The notes under the pieces were generated by a model that saw only the letters and a list, made by a program, of their open reading frames with translations, was not told the origin of the DNA and did not search any database. 64,000 nucleotides of DNA, from positions 127,481-191,480 of the forward strand of contig HF997977.1 in assembly GCA_000433635.1 (NCBI GenBank), in the 5' to 3' direction. This DNA is from Ruminococcus sp. CAG:254. GTDB lineage: Bacteria; Bacillota; Clostridia; Oscillospirales; Ruminococcaceae. Position 1 is the first letter of the stretch, and each line of letters begins with the position of its first letter. The position numbers were made by a program, and so were the translations under genes. Shown in pieces: positions 15,821 to 25,018 of the stretch.

Positions 15821-17256
15821 AACAAGAAAATTATGCCATGCTCTGTGATTTCTACGAGTTTACGATGAGCAACGGATACTTCCGCAATGGCTTTTATCAG
15901 AAAACCGTTTATTTTGATGTCTTTTTCCGAGATATTCCGGATGGCGGTGGTTTTGCGATTGCTGCCGGATTGGAACAGGTTATTGATTACGTGAAAGAAT
16001 TGCATTTCACGGAAGAAGATGTTGCCTTTTTGAGAAGCAAACAGTGTTTTGATGAAGGCTTTCTGACTTACTTGAAAGAATTCCATTTCAGCGGTGACAT
16101 CTGGGCAGTTCCAGAGGGAACACCAGTGTTCCCGAATGAACCGATTATGACCATTCGAGCACCTGCTATTGAAGCACAATTGCTGGAAACGTTTATCTTG
16201 CTCTCACTGAATCACCAGTCTTTGATTGCAACGAAAGCCAACCGCATTGTACGGGCAGCAGACGGCAGAACCGTTCTGGAGTTTGGTTCTCGCCGAGCAC
16301 AGGGGGCATCTGGTGCAATTTTAGGGGCAAGAGCTGCCTATATTGGCGGCTGTGCCGGAACAGCATGCACCTTAACAGATGAACTATATGGCGTTCCGGC
16401 AGGTGGAACGATGGCACATTCCTGGGTGCAGATGTTTGATACAGAATATGAAGCATTTAAAGCCTATTGTGAAAATTATCCGCATCAGGCAACCTTGCTG
16501 GTAGACACCTATAACACGCTAAAAAGTGGTATCCCGAATGCGATTCGAGCATTTAAAGAGATTCTGTTGCCGCAGGGCATCACAGACTTTGGAATCCGCT
16601 TGGATTCCGGCGATATTGCGTATCTGACGAAAAAGGCAAGAAAAATGCTGGATGCTGCTGGCTTGCAGAGCTGTAAAATTGTTGTTTCCAACTCTTTGGA
16701 TGAATACTTGATTCAAGACTTAATGGCACAGCACGCACAAATTGATGTGTTCGGGGTTGGAGAACGAATGATTACCGCTAAAAGTACACCTGTATTTGGC
16801 GGGGTTTATAAGCTGGTTGCGATTGAACAGCCAGATGGTACGATTGTACCGAAGATTAAAATTAGCGAAAACATCACGAAAATCACCAATCCGCATTTCA
16901 AGAAAGTCTATCGGTTCTACGACAAGGAAACAGGTAAGGCGATTGCCGATGAACTTTGTCTGCACAATGAAACGATTGATGCCAGTCAGCCGCATACCAT
17001 TTTCGACCCAATTGCGACTTGGAAAACCAAAGAAATTACAAATTACACGGTACGGGAATTGTTAGTGCCGATTTTCAAAAATGGTGAATGTGTCTATGAC
17101 CAGCCCTCTTTGTCGGAGATTTGCCAGTACTGCAAAGAACAGATTGCATTGCTTTGGGATGAAGTCAAACGGTTTGAGAATCCGCATAATTACTATGTCG
17201 ATTTGTCCCATGCACTCTGGGAAGTGAAACAGGATTTGTTAAAGAAGAATCGGTAA
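15817..17256 (+). CDS. pncB: Nicotinate phosphoribosyltransferase
   Basis: 479 residues, the usual length for the Firmicute long form. It makes nicotinate mononucleotide from nicotinate and PRPP in NAD salvage. Family marks: DFYEFTMSNGYF at the N-terminus, FGSRRAQG in the substrate site, GTMAHSWVQMF (contains the phosphorylated-type His) and GIRLDSGDIAYL. It is translationally coupled to the upstream nicotinamidase-like gene, making a two-step salvage unit. Confidence 0.97.
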   Translation: MKQENYAMLCDFYEFTMSNGYFRNGFYQKTVYFDVFFRDIPDGGGFAIAAGLEQVIDYVKELHFTEEDVAFLRSKQCFDEGFLTYLKEFHFSGDIWAVPEGTPVFPNEPIMTIRAPAIEAQLLETFILLSLNHQSLIATKANRIVRAADGRTVLEFGSRRAQGASGAILGARAAYIGGCAGTACTLTDELYGVPAGGTMAHSWVQMFDTEYEAFKAYCENYPHQATLLVDTYNTLKSGIPNAIRAFKEILLPQGITDFGIRLDSGDIAYLTKKARKMLDAAGLQSCKIVVSNSLDEYLIQDLMAQHAQIDVFGVGERMITAKSTPVFGGVYKLVAIEQPDGTIVPKIKISENITKITNPHFKKVYRFYDKETGKAIADELCLHNETIDASQPHTIFDPIATWKTKEITNYTVRELLVPIFKNGECVYDQPSLSEICQYCKEQIALLWDEVKRFENPHNYYVDLSHALWEVKQDLLKKNR

Positions 17257-17300
17257 GCGGTTCTGAATAGAAAATTATTGAAAAAGAAAGAAGAATCATT

Positions 17301-18362
17301 ATGTCAGCTGCTTTTATGAACTACGTCCGCAAGGTAGACCCTTATGTTCCAGGCGACCAGCCAAATTTTCCGGACATGGTAAAACTGAACACCAATGAAA
17401 ATCCGTATCCGCCTGCTCCAGCAGTAGAAGCTGCCCTGCATGATTTATCTGTCGATTCGCTGCGGCTCTATCCAGACCCAGTTGTTTCCAAGTTAAATAC
17501 CGCCATTGCAGACTTTTACGGCGTGAAACCGGAGCAGGTTTTCAGTGGCGTTGGGTCAGATGATGTGCTTGCGATGTGCTTTTTGACGTTTTTCAACTCG
17601 AAAAAGCCGATTTTCTTTCCGGATGTCACATATGGATTCTATCCGGTATGGTCGGAACTGTTCCAGATTCCGTATGAAAAAAAGCCGCTGAATGACCGCT
17701 TTGAATTGGTGAAAGAAGATTATTATGCAGAAAATGGCGGCATTGTATTCCCGAATCCGAATGCACCAACGGGCATTGCTCTGTCTGTTGCAGATATTGA
17801 GGACATCATTCAGCACAATCCGGATAGCATTGTGATTGTTGATGAAGCCTATATTGACTTTGGCGGAACATCGGTATTGCCGTTGATTGATAAATACGAT
17901 AATTTGATTGTGGTACAGACTTTCTCGAAGTCTCGTTCGATGGCAGGAATGCGGATTGGATTTGCCGTTTCCAACCCGACTTTGATTCGGGTACTGAATG
18001 ACTGCAAATTCTCCTTTAATTCTTATACCATGAATCAAACCACGATTGCAGCTGGTGTTGCTGCGGTTTCTGACCGTGCTTATTTGGAAGAAACGCTTGC
18101 AAAGATTGTTGCAACCAGAGAACACGCAAAGAAAGTTCTGGCAGAAATGGGCTTCCAGTTCCCAGATTCTCAGAGCAATTTCCTGTTTGTGACCCATCCG
18201 GATTATTCTGCAAAGGAATTATACGAGATGCTGAAAGAACAGCATATTTTTGTTCGTTATTTTGGAACAGGCAGAACGAAAGACTATCTGCGGATTACGA
18301 TTGGAACAGAGGAGCAGATGGAAACACTGTATGCAGCCCTGCGGGCATATTTCCAGCGGTAA
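17301..18362 (+). CDS. hisC: Histidinol-phosphate aminotransferase
   Basis: 353 residues, a class II-like fold type I PLP enzyme. The Schiff-base Lys is Lys210 in FSKSRSMAGMRIG, with NTNENPYPPAP near the N-terminus and PNPNAPTG in the cofactor site. It converts imidazole-acetol phosphate with glutamate to histidinol phosphate. No other his genes are nearby, so it may also serve aromatic amino acid transamination. It follows pncB by 44 bp and probably shares its transcript. Confidence 0.93.
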   Translation: MSAAFMNYVRKVDPYVPGDQPNFPDMVKLNTNENPYPPAPAVEAALHDLSVDSLRLYPDPVVSKLNTAIADFYGVKPEQVFSGVGSDDVLAMCFLTFFNSKKPIFFPDVTYGFYPVWSELFQIPYEKKPLNDRFELVKEDYYAENGGIVFPNPNAPTGIALSVADIEDIIQHNPDSIVIVDEAYIDFGGTSVLPLIDKYDNLIVVQTFSKSRSMAGMRIGFAVSNPTLIRVLNDCKFSFNSYTMNQTTIAAGVAAVSDRAYLEETLAKIVATREHAKKVLAEMGFQFPDSQSNFLFVTHPDYSAKELYEMLKEQHIFVRYFGTGRTKDYLRITIGTEEQMETLYAALRAYFQR

Positions 18363-18379
18363 GACTTGCTTTTTTCAGG

Positions 18380-18413
18380 AAAAATGCCCCCTTGCTACAT
18401 CTGCAAGGGGGCA
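18380..18413. terminator. Terminator between hisC and the beta-glucosidase gene
   Basis: TGCCCCCTTGC (18385-18395) pairs perfectly with GCAAGGGGGCA (18403-18413). The T tract is on the minus strand (TTTTTCC), so it mainly serves the beta-glucosidase gene; hisC may use it less efficiently. Confidence 0.85.
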
Positions 18414-18445
18414 AATTGATAAAATAGAGATTTGATGTTTTAGAA

Positions 18446-19795
18446 TTAGAAAATGGTTTCTCCGTTTGTTTCAATCACAGTCTGATAGAAATAACCGGAA
18501 TCCTTAATGGTGCGTTCCTGCGTCCGATAGTCCACATAGACCAGACCAAACCGCTTGTCGTAGCCGTCTGCCCATTCAAAGTTGTCCATAATTGACCAGT
18601 ACATATAACCCATGACTTCTGTTCCGTCCTGCATTGCACGGTGCAGTTCTCGCAGATACCGCTTCATATAGTCAATTCTGCCCGGGTCGTGAACCTTTCC
18701 GTCCAGCTGTACCCAGTCATGGCTTGCCATACCGTTTTCGCTGATGAGAATCGGCTTGCCGTAGCGTTCAAACAGGAACTTTGGCCCCCAGTATAATGCT
18801 TCCGGTGTAACCGGCCAGCCCATCTGGGTTCTCGGACAACCCATATAATCATTTTCTACATAGGCATTTGGATTTTCTTCTGCCTGACTGTAATAGATGT
18901 TGACACCGTAGAAGTCAACAGGCTGAGAAATCAATTCCATATCGCCTTCTTTGATGTTTGGCATATCAGACTTTAAAATGCTGTAAGCATCCTGCGGATA
19001 ATCGCCCAGGAAAATCGGGTCTGCCCACCAAGCTGTTTCAAATGTAAACCGTTCCCGTGTAAAGGCAAAACTTTTCTGCCGTGCGATTTCAATGGCAAGC
19101 GGAGAGTTGTCCGTTGGTGTGGTGCAAGGAGTCGAGAATGCAAAACCAATCTTCGGAGTTTTCTTTGCACATTCCCGAATCATCTTTACGGTCTTGCCGT
19201 GTGCCAGCAGAACATTGTGGGACATCTGAGCCAAATCTCTTGCTGGAAGCTTCTGGAACGGAGCAAATTTGCCGATTGCATAGCCGCAGCCGATGAATAC
19301 TTGCGGTTCATTGATGGTCATCCAGTAGGTAACCCGATCAGACAGTGCATCCACTACAACTTTTGCGTAGTCAACGAACCAATCAGAAGAATCCGGATTC
19401 AGCCAGCCACCTTTCTGGTGCAGGGCATACGGATAATCCCAGTGGAACAGGGTAACCATTGGAGTAATACCAGCTTCCAGCAGAGCATCGACCAAATCCG
19501 AATAGAACTGAATGCCCTTCTGGTTGACAGCACCCGTCCCATCCGGCAGAATACGAGTCCAGCTGATGGAGAACCGATAGTTTTTGATGCCCATTTTTTG
19601 CATCATCTTGACATCTTCTCGGAACAAGTGGTAGTGGTCGCAGGCAACATTTCCGTTTTCACCATGTGCAACGTGACCGCTTTCCTGACAATAAGCGTCC
19701 CAGATGTTTTCGCCCTTTCCGTCTTCGAGATAAGCTCCCTCTATTTGATAGGATGCAGACGCTGCACCCCACAGAAAATCGTTTGAAAATTGCAT
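18446..19795 (-). CDS. Beta-glucosidase, GH1
   Basis: 449 residues, cytoplasmic (no signal peptide). GH1 marks: N-terminal FLWGAASASYQIEGA, acid/base Glu in TINEPQ and nucleophile Glu in LISENGMA, with the C-terminal DNFEWADGY. It should split cellobiose or other beta-glucosides taken up after cellulose breakdown. A 6-phospho-beta-glucosidase role is less likely because WADGYDKRFGLVYVDY fits the non-phospho group (moderate certainty). The start at 19795 has the SD AGGAGGG. An AraC regulator is divergently encoded and probably controls it. Confidence 0.93.
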   Translation of the reverse strand: MQFSNDFLWGAASASYQIEGAYLEDGKGENIWDAYCQESGHVAHGENGNVACDHYHLFREDVKMMQKMGIKNYRFSISWTRILPDGTGAVNQKGIQFYSDLVDALLEAGITPMVTLFHWDYPYALHQKGGWLNPDSSDWFVDYAKVVVDALSDRVTYWMTINEPQVFIGCGYAIGKFAPFQKLPARDLAQMSHNVLLAHGKTVKMIRECAKKTPKIGFAFSTPCTTPTDNSPLAIEIARQKSFAFTRERFTFETAWWADPIFLGDYPQDAYSILKSDMPNIKEGDMELISQPVDFYGVNIYYSQAEENPNAYVENDYMGCPRTQMGWPVTPEALYWGPKFLFERYGKPILISENGMASHDWVQLDGKVHDPGRIDYMKRYLRELHRAMQDGTEVMGYMYWSIMDNFEWADGYDKRFGLVYVDYRTQERTIKDSGYFYQTVIETNGETIF

Positions 19796-19826
19796 TTGCA
19801 ATCCCTCCTGTCTTGATGTTATCTTT

Positions 19827-19868
19827 ATTATATCGTTAAAACACAACAAAATCTCACACGTTATCCGC
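19827..19868 (-). promoter_or_regulatory. Beta-glucosidase promoter with likely activator site
   Basis: A good -10 TATAAT (19832-19827) has no consensus -35 upstream, as expected for an activator-dependent promoter. GCGGATAA (minus strand 19868-19861) lies about 30 bp above the -10 and resembles two further GCGGATAT copies at 20812 and 20831. Confidence 0.45.
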
Positions 19869-19911
19869 AAAAAATTGCACTTTTTCTACTTCTTTTTTCG
19901 AGGTGTTTTTC

Positions 19912-20805
19912 ATGAAAAAACAACAGCTTTTAGAAAATAAACAGCATGGAACACCAGCGTTTCCGTTTGAATGTTTCCGCACACAGACAGATACAACCGA
20001 CTTTTTTATTCCATTGCATTGGCATAAAAAAACGGAGTTGATGCATGTCCATCATGGCACTTGTTTGTTGACCATTGGAAATGAAACCTATCCGGCAAAA
20101 GGCGGCGATTTATTTTGTATCAATGCGGAAGAACTGCACCGGATTACTTCGGAAGATGCAACATTAGAATATAGTACCTTTATTTTTCAGCCGGATTTAT
20201 TTTCCTTTGCAATTTCCGACCAAGCACAATTGCTATTGCAGCCGCTCATAGATGGACGTATGCAGTTTCCAACTTGTATCACGGATGCAGCGGTAAAGGC
20301 GACCTTACAACCCTTGTTGCACCGGATTTTACAGGCAGCCGAGGAAAAAGCAGTGGGATATGAATTACTGGTCAAAGCAGGGCTGCTGCAATTGACCGCA
20401 GAACTGCTCTATCAAGGGTTGCTGTTGCCCACAGACCCCATTACGCTAGAGGCGAGCCGTAACCAACGGGAACGGATGAAAAAAATTCTGACGTATCTCA
20501 AACAGCACATGACAGAGCCGCTGACGCTTTCCAGCTTGGCAGATACGTTTCATATGTCAGAAAAATATTTTTCCCGTTACTTTCGGAATGCAACGGGGCA
20601 GACATTTACCGCTTATCTGAATACGATTCGGATGAATCATGCTTGTCAACTGTTGTTGGAAACGGATGATACCGTGTTGGAAATTGCATTGGAATGCGGC
20701 TATGAAAACGTCAGCTATTTTATTCGTCTATTCGGGAATTTAATGCATTGTACGCCGTTGCAGTATCGGCTTTCCAAACAGCACCGATTGAAGCAGCAAT
20801 TTTAA
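19912..20805 (+). CDS. AraC family transcriptional regulator
   Basis: 297 residues. A cupin sensor domain occupies the N-terminal half (HWHKKTELMHVHHG near the start). Two helix-turn-helix motifs form the C-terminal DNA-binding domain, seen in LSSLADTFHMSEKYFSRYFR and LEIALECGYENVSYFIRLFG. It is divergent from the GH1 beta-glucosidase and most likely activates it in response to a beta-glucoside (context-based inference). The ATG at 19912 follows AGGTG by 6 nt; an in-frame GTG at 19903 lies within that SD and is rejected. Confidence 0.93.
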   Translation: MKKQQLLENKQHGTPAFPFECFRTQTDTTDFFIPLHWHKKTELMHVHHGTCLLTIGNETYPAKGGDLFCINAEELHRITSEDATLEYSTFIFQPDLFSFAISDQAQLLLQPLIDGRMQFPTCITDAAVKATLQPLLHRILQAAEEKAVGYELLVKAGLLQLTAELLYQGLLLPTDPITLEASRNQRERMKKILTYLKQHMTEPLTLSSLADTFHMSEKYFSRYFRNATGQTFTAYLNTIRMNHACQLLLETDDTVLEIALECGYENVSYFIRLFGNLMHCTPLQYRLSKQHRLKQQF

Positions 20806-21083
20806 AGTTCAGCGGATATTTTTTGAAAAAGCGGATATGATACTACTGTTTTCTACTGTAGGCAACCACTGGCGAACAGCGAACACAGGCAGACAGCGAA
20901 TCGATTCTGCCGAATCATTTTGAATTTGTTTTCCAAGTCGTTTATCTATGGAAGAGCATAGCAGATGTTTATTTCAACATTCACAGACCAAAAATAGAAT
21001 GGCGATGATTCCTACAAAAATGAATCGCTGCACGGGAATTTGAATAGAAAAGAAAAAATCTCCGGAAAAGTGGTCTTTTCCTG
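20806..21083. other. Gene-free spacer with short repeats
   Basis: No credible gene. It holds a direct repeat of GCGGATAT (20812 and 20831, 19 bp apart), three close copies of GCGAA near 20874-20900, and a short GGCAGA/TCTGCC stem near 20890-20912. The direct repeat matches the possible AraC site upstream of the beta-glucosidase gene. Confidence 0.4.
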
Positions 21084-21112
21084 TTGACAAAATCAGAAAA
21101 TTGGTGTATACT
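21084..21112 (+). promoter_or_regulatory. Promoter of metY
   Basis: TTGACA (21084-21089), 17-bp spacer, TATACT (21107-21112). The leader is about 45 nt, too short for a SAM riboswitch or T-box. Confidence 0.85.
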
Positions 21113-21162
21113 TTTACTAACCTACAAAACAGATAGGAAAAAGGATAAAGGAGCCTTTGCAT

Positions 21163-22446
21163 ATGAAACAGTATCATTTTGAAACCTTACAAGTACATGC
21201 TGGTCAGGAACAACCAGACCCGACCACAGACGCAAGAGCCGTTCCGATTTATGCCACGACATCCTATGTCTTCAAGGATTCCGCACAGGCAGCCGGTCGG
21301 TTTGCCCTGACAGAACCAGGAAACATCTACACCCGTCTGATGAATCCCACCAACTCTGTATTTGAAGAACGGATGGCAAAGCTGGAAGGCGGCGTTGGTG
21401 CGTTGGCAACTGCCAGCGGTTCTGCTGCGATTACCTACGCTGTCCAGAACATTGCAACGGTTGGCGACCATATTGTATCTGCCAGCAACCTCTACGGCGG
21501 TACACACAACCTGTTTTCCAACACCTTGAAAGAACAGGGTCTGGAAACTACATTTGTAAACTCGAAAGATCCGGCAGATTTTGAAGCAGCTATTCAGGAA
21601 AATACCAAGCTGATTTATGCAGAAACACTCGGCAACCCGAATTCAGATATCATTGATTTGGAAGCACTGGCTGCGGTTGCTCACAAGCACGGAATTCCAC
21701 TGATTGTGGACAGCACTTTTGCAACGCCATATCTGCTGCGTCCGCTGGAACATGGTGCAGACGTTGTTGTACACTCTGCAACAAAGTTCATCGGCGGTCA
21801 TGGTACGGTTATGGGTGGTATCATCATTGACGGCGGAAAGTTCGACTGGACACAGAACGACAAGTTCCCGGGTCTGAGCAAGCCGAATCCGTCTTACCAC
21901 GGCGTTGTATTTACAGAAGCATGCGGAAACGCTGCTTATATCATGAAGATTCGTACCACACTGATGCGAGATCAAGGTGCAGTACTTTCTCCGTTTAATT
22001 CCTTCTTGCTGCTGCAAGGTCTGGAAACCCTGTCTTTGCGGGTAGAACGGCACGTAGAAAATGCACTGAAGGTTGTCGACTTCCTGAAGAATCATCCGCA
22101 GGTAGAAAAGGTTTACCATCCGTCCCTGTCTACTGGCAAGGAAAAGGAACTGTATGACAAGTACTTCCCGAACGGTGCAGGTTCGATTTTCACCTTTACG
22201 ATTAAGGGCGATGCAGAAAAGGCAAAGAAGTTCACCGAAAGTCTGGAACTCTTCTCCCTGCTGGCAAATGTTGCTGATGTTAAGAGCTTGGTGATCCATC
22301 CGGCATCCACAACCCATTCTCAGCTGGACGAAGAAGAATTGCTGGCATGCGGCATTCATCCGAACACCATTCGGCTTTCTATCGGTACAGAACACATTGA
22401 TGATATTCTGGCTGACCTGCAGCATGGTTTTGATGCTGTAAAGTAA
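21163..22446 (+). CDS. metY: O-acetylhomoserine sulfhydrylase (Cys/Met metabolism PLP enzyme)
   Basis: 427 residues. It makes homocysteine from O-acetylhomoserine and sulfide. Recognised by [26 protein letters not shown] at the N-terminus region, [10 protein letters not shown], and the PLP-binding Lys in [14 protein letters not shown]. The ATG at 21163 has the SD AAAGGAG; an in-frame TTG two codons upstream is rejected. The next genes, nifS and nifU, handle sulfur for iron-sulfur clusters, so the run is sulfur-related, although a terminator-like hairpin separates metY from nifS. Confidence 0.95.
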   Translation: MKQYHFETLQVHAGQEQPDPTTDARAVPIYATTSYVFKDSAQAAGRFALTEPGNIYTRLMNPTNSVFEERMAKLEGGVGALATASGSAAITYAVQNIATVGDHIVSASNLYGGTHNLFSNTLKEQGLETTFVNSKDPADFEAAIQENTKLIYAETLGNPNSDIIDLEALAAVAHKHGIPLIVDSTFATPYLLRPLEHGADVVVHSATKFIGGHGTVMGGIIIDGGKFDWTQNDKFPGLSKPNPSYHGVVFTEACGNAAYIMKIRTTLMRDQGAVLSPFNSFLLLQGLETLSLRVERHVENALKVVDFLKNHPQVEKVYHPSLSTGKEKELYDKYFPNGAGSIFTFTIKGDAEKAKKFTESLELFSLLANVADVKSLVIHPASTTHSQLDEEELLACGIHPNTIRLSIGTEHIDDILADLQHGFDAVK

Positions 22447-22482
22447 ATTGGATACAACCGCAATCCGAATATTGCAGTGTAT

Positions 22483-22535
22483 GGAGGGTTTGTTCTGGCT
22501 GCGTTTGCAGGAGCGAACAAGCCCTCCTATTTTTT
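22483..22535 (+). terminator. Terminator or attenuator between metY and nifS
   Basis: GGAGGGTTTGTTC (22483-22495) pairs with GAACAAGCCCTCC (22515-22527) and is followed by TATTTTTTA. nifS starts 55 bp later with no clear promoter, so partial readthrough is likely. Confidence 0.75.
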
Positions 22536-22589
22536 ATCGGATGCAAACCCTGCATCCAAACAATCCAATCCAAGAGAGGAAGAACAACC

Positions 22590-23771
22590 ATGATTTATGC
22601 AGACCACGCTGCAACCACAAAAATGAGTGCAGAAGCGATGGCAGCCATGGTAAAGGGCTGGGAAGTATACGGCAATCCGTCCAGCCTGCACACCATCGGA
22701 CAAGAAGCTGCTGTTGTTTTGCAGAAAGCAAGAGAACAGATTGCAGTCTGTCTGGACGCTGACCCGAAAGAAATTTATTTTACTTCCGGCGGCAGCGAAG
22801 CAGACAATCAGGCACTTCGTTCCGCTGCAGCCATCGGCAAGCGGAAAGGCCACATGCACATTATCTCCACAGCGTTTGAACATCATGCAATTCTGCACAC
22901 GCTGGAACAGCTGAAAGCAGAGGGCTTTTCTGTTACGCTGCTGGATGTGCACGAAAATGGAATGATAACACCGGAGCAGGTAGAAGCTGCCATTCAGCCG
23001 GATACCTGTCTGGTTACTGTGATGTATGCCAACAATGAAATTGGTTCGATTCTGCCAATTGCAGAAATTGGAGCGGTTTGCAGAAAGCACCATGTTCTGT
23101 TCCATACCGATGCCGTGCAGGCAGTGGGACACATTCCGATTTCCGTTAAGAATGACAACATTGATATGCTATCCCTCTCCGCCCACAAATTCCATGGGCC
23201 AAAGGGAATTGGCGTTTTGTATGCAAAGAAAGGCGTTCGCTTAACTTCTTTGATTGCTGGCGGAGCACAGGAACGGGGCAAGCGTGCCGGAACGGAAAAT
23301 ATTCCAGCAATTTTGGGCATGGCAGCTGCTTTGCAGGATGCTTGCGACCATATGGAAGAAAATACGCGTCATTGTCTGGAACTGCGGGAACGCTTGATTG
23401 CAGGGCTTTCCAAGATTCCACATTCCGTTCTGAACGGCGACCGGGAACATCGTCTGCCGAGCAACGTGCATTTTTGCTTTGAGGGAATCGAAGGGGAATC
23501 GTTGCTGCTGCTGCTAGACCAGAAGGGGATTTGTGCATCCTCTGGTTCTGCCTGCACCTCTGGTTCATTAGACCCTTCTCACGTTCTGCTGGCAATCGGC
23601 AGACCGCATGAAATTGCACATGGTTCGCTGCGGTTGTCGCTGGGCGAAGAAAATACCATGGCGGAAGTGGATTATATGTTGCAGGCAATTCCGGAAGTGG
23701 TTGCCTATCTGCGGCATATGTCTCCGGTTTGGAGAGATTTAGAGAGCGGAAAGAAGTCTTTCTTGCTGTAA
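22590..23771 (+). CDS. nifS: Cysteine desulfurase
   Basis: 393 residues, NifS/IscS type PLP enzyme that takes sulfur from cysteine as a persulfide for Fe-S cluster building. Marks: YADHAATTKMS at the N-terminus, PLP Lys in SAHKFHGPKG, and catalytic Cys in SSGSACTSGSLDPSHVL with the long loop typical of the group that hands sulfur to IscU. It is followed 18 bp later by a NifU-like scaffold. Confidence 0.96.
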   Translation: MIYADHAATTKMSAEAMAAMVKGWEVYGNPSSLHTIGQEAAVVLQKAREQIAVCLDADPKEIYFTSGGSEADNQALRSAAAIGKRKGHMHIISTAFEHHAILHTLEQLKAEGFSVTLLDVHENGMITPEQVEAAIQPDTCLVTVMYANNEIGSILPIAEIGAVCRKHHVLFHTDAVQAVGHIPISVKNDNIDMLSLSAHKFHGPKGIGVLYAKKGVRLTSLIAGGAQERGKRAGTENIPAILGMAAALQDACDHMEENTRHCLELRERLIAGLSKIPHSVLNGDREHRLPSNVHFCFEGIEGESLLLLLDQKGICASSGSACTSGSLDPSHVLLAIGRPHEIAHGSLRLSLGEENTMAEVDYMLQAIPEVVAYLRHMSPVWRDLESGKKSFLL

Positions 23772-23789
23772 GAAAAAGGAGAAACAACG

Positions 23790-24221
23790 ATGGCTTTATA
23801 TAGTGAAAAGGTAATGGATCATTTTCTGCACCCACGGAATGTTGGTGTTCTGGAAGATGCGGATGGCGTTGGAGAAGTTGGAAATGCAAAGTGCGGCGAC
23901 ATCATGAAAATCTATCTCAAGATTGACAATGATGTGATTTCAGATGTAAAGTTTGAAACATTTGGCTGTGGCAGTGCGATTGCATCTAGCTCGATGGCAA
24001 CGGAAATGATTAAGGGCAAGCCGGTTTCGGAAGCATTGCAGCTGACGAATAAGGCAGTTGCAGAGGCATTGGACGGACTGCCAGCACATAAACTGCACTG
24101 TTCCGTACTGGCAGAAGAAGCAATTAAGTCTGCCCTGAAAGATTACTACGACAAGAACGGCATTGCTTACGATGCTGCTCAGTTCCCGAACTGTGAAGAC
24201 TGTGCACATTGTGCAGAATAA
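23790..24221 (+). CDS. nifU: NifU/IscU-type Fe-S cluster scaffold
   Basis: 143 residues, an IscU-like scaffold domain with the three ligand Cys in GNAKCGD, TFGCGSAIA and LHCSVLAEEA, and the Asp of KCGD. It assembles clusters with the desulfurase encoded just upstream. The C-terminus ends in an extra CEDCAHCAE, a short Cys-rich tail seen in clostridial and epsilonproteobacterial NifU-like proteins; its role is uncertain. This minimal nifS-nifU pair is the common Fe-S system of Clostridia. Confidence 0.95.
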   Translation: MALYSEKVMDHFLHPRNVGVLEDADGVGEVGNAKCGDIMKIYLKIDNDVISDVKFETFGCGSAIASSSMATEMIKGKPVSEALQLTNKAVAEALDGLPAHKLHCSVLAEEAIKSALKDYYDKNGIAYDAAQFPNCEDCAHCAE

Positions 24222-24242
24222 TTGCAGTTTCTAAAAAAGAGA

Positions 24243-24298
24243 AAACTCATCCGGCAACCTGTCGAATATGCAACAGGTTGCCGGATGAGTTTGTTTTG
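24243..24298 (+). terminator. Terminator after nifU
   Basis: A perfect 20-bp stem (24243-24262 with 24273-24292) around a 10-nt loop, followed by GTTTTG. Confidence 0.9.
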
Positions 24299-24386
24299 TC
24301 GACATTAGCAGCAACTAACATCTGGTGATTTTTTTCGATTGGATGAAATTTGTCGATGAGTTTCACCAAAATTTCACAGGATATTC

Positions 24387-24416
24387 TTGAAAATTCGCTC
24401 ATGAAAAGCTTATACT
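24387..24416 (+). promoter_or_regulatory. Promoter of the HD-domain gene
   Basis: TTGAAA (24387-24392), 18-bp spacer, TATACT (24411-24416). Confidence 0.65.
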
Positions 24417-24467
24417 AAAAGCAGTAAGAGTGAACAAAAGCGAATAAACAGGAAGGAAGATGAAGAG

Positions 24468-24953
24468 ATGAAATCCATCGAAACAGAAGTTGTTGCCCTA
24501 GTGGAGCGAAACGGACGGCTGATTTTACAGTCCGCTGGTATGGAGCAGGAAAAGGGATACATTCAGCACGGAGCAGTCAGCTGTTACCTGCATTCTTTTT
24601 TTGTGGCATATATGAGTGTCTGGCTGGCAAAGCGGTTTCGGATTCGGGTACATTTGCGGAGTTTGGTGCGGGGAGCACTGCTGCACGATTATTTTCTATA
24701 TGATTGGCACATCAAAGACCCCAACCGAAAAGCACATGGGTTCTCCCACGCAGCAGCAGCGTTACAAAATGCAGAGCGAGATTTTGCTTTAAATGCAGTA
24801 GAACGAGATGTCATTGCCCGACATATGTTTCCCTTGAATCTGACACCGCCACGGTATCGGGAAAGCATTCTGGTTTGCATTGCTGATAAAATCTGTGCCG
24901 TTTATGAAACCTTTTCAATTCCGATTCCAAAACACGTCTTGCTGGCGGAATAA
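24468..24953 (+). CDS. HD-domain hydrolase
   Basis: 161 residues. Metal-binding HD motif: LLHDYFLYDW, then HGFSHA, a later H (ARHMFPL) and Asp (IADKICAVYE), the order expected for HD phosphohydrolases. The true substrate is unknown; relatives act on nucleotides or small phosphoesters. It is a single gene with its own promoter and terminator. No partner domain (GGDEF, RelA) is fused. Confidence 0.85.
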   Translation: MKSIETEVVALVERNGRLILQSAGMEQEKGYIQHGAVSCYLHSFFVAYMSVWLAKRFRIRVHLRSLVRGALLHDYFLYDWHIKDPNRKAHGFSHAAAALQNAERDFALNAVERDVIARHMFPLNLTPPRYRESILVCIADKICAVYETFSIPIPKHVLLAE

Positions 24954-24970
24954 AAACATAGAAACATAGA

Positions 24971-25017
24971 AACCGGCTTACAATAGGGGATTTTCTCCTA
25001 TTGCAAGCCGGTTTTTT
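24971..25017 (+). terminator. Terminator after the HD-domain gene
   Basis: AACCGGCTTaCAATAGG (24971-24987) pairs with CCTATTGcAAGCCGGTT (24997-25013) and is followed by TTTT. It lies between convergent genes and may also slow transcription from the minus side. Confidence 0.85.
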
Positions 25018-25018
25018 C

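Noticed and set aside
21112..21162. SAM riboswitch or T-box before metY
   Set aside because: The leader is only about 45 nt with no recognisable consensus.
20974..21177. 67-codon hydrophobic open frame on the minus strand
   Set aside because: Overlaps the metY promoter and start; no SD, no homologue recognised.
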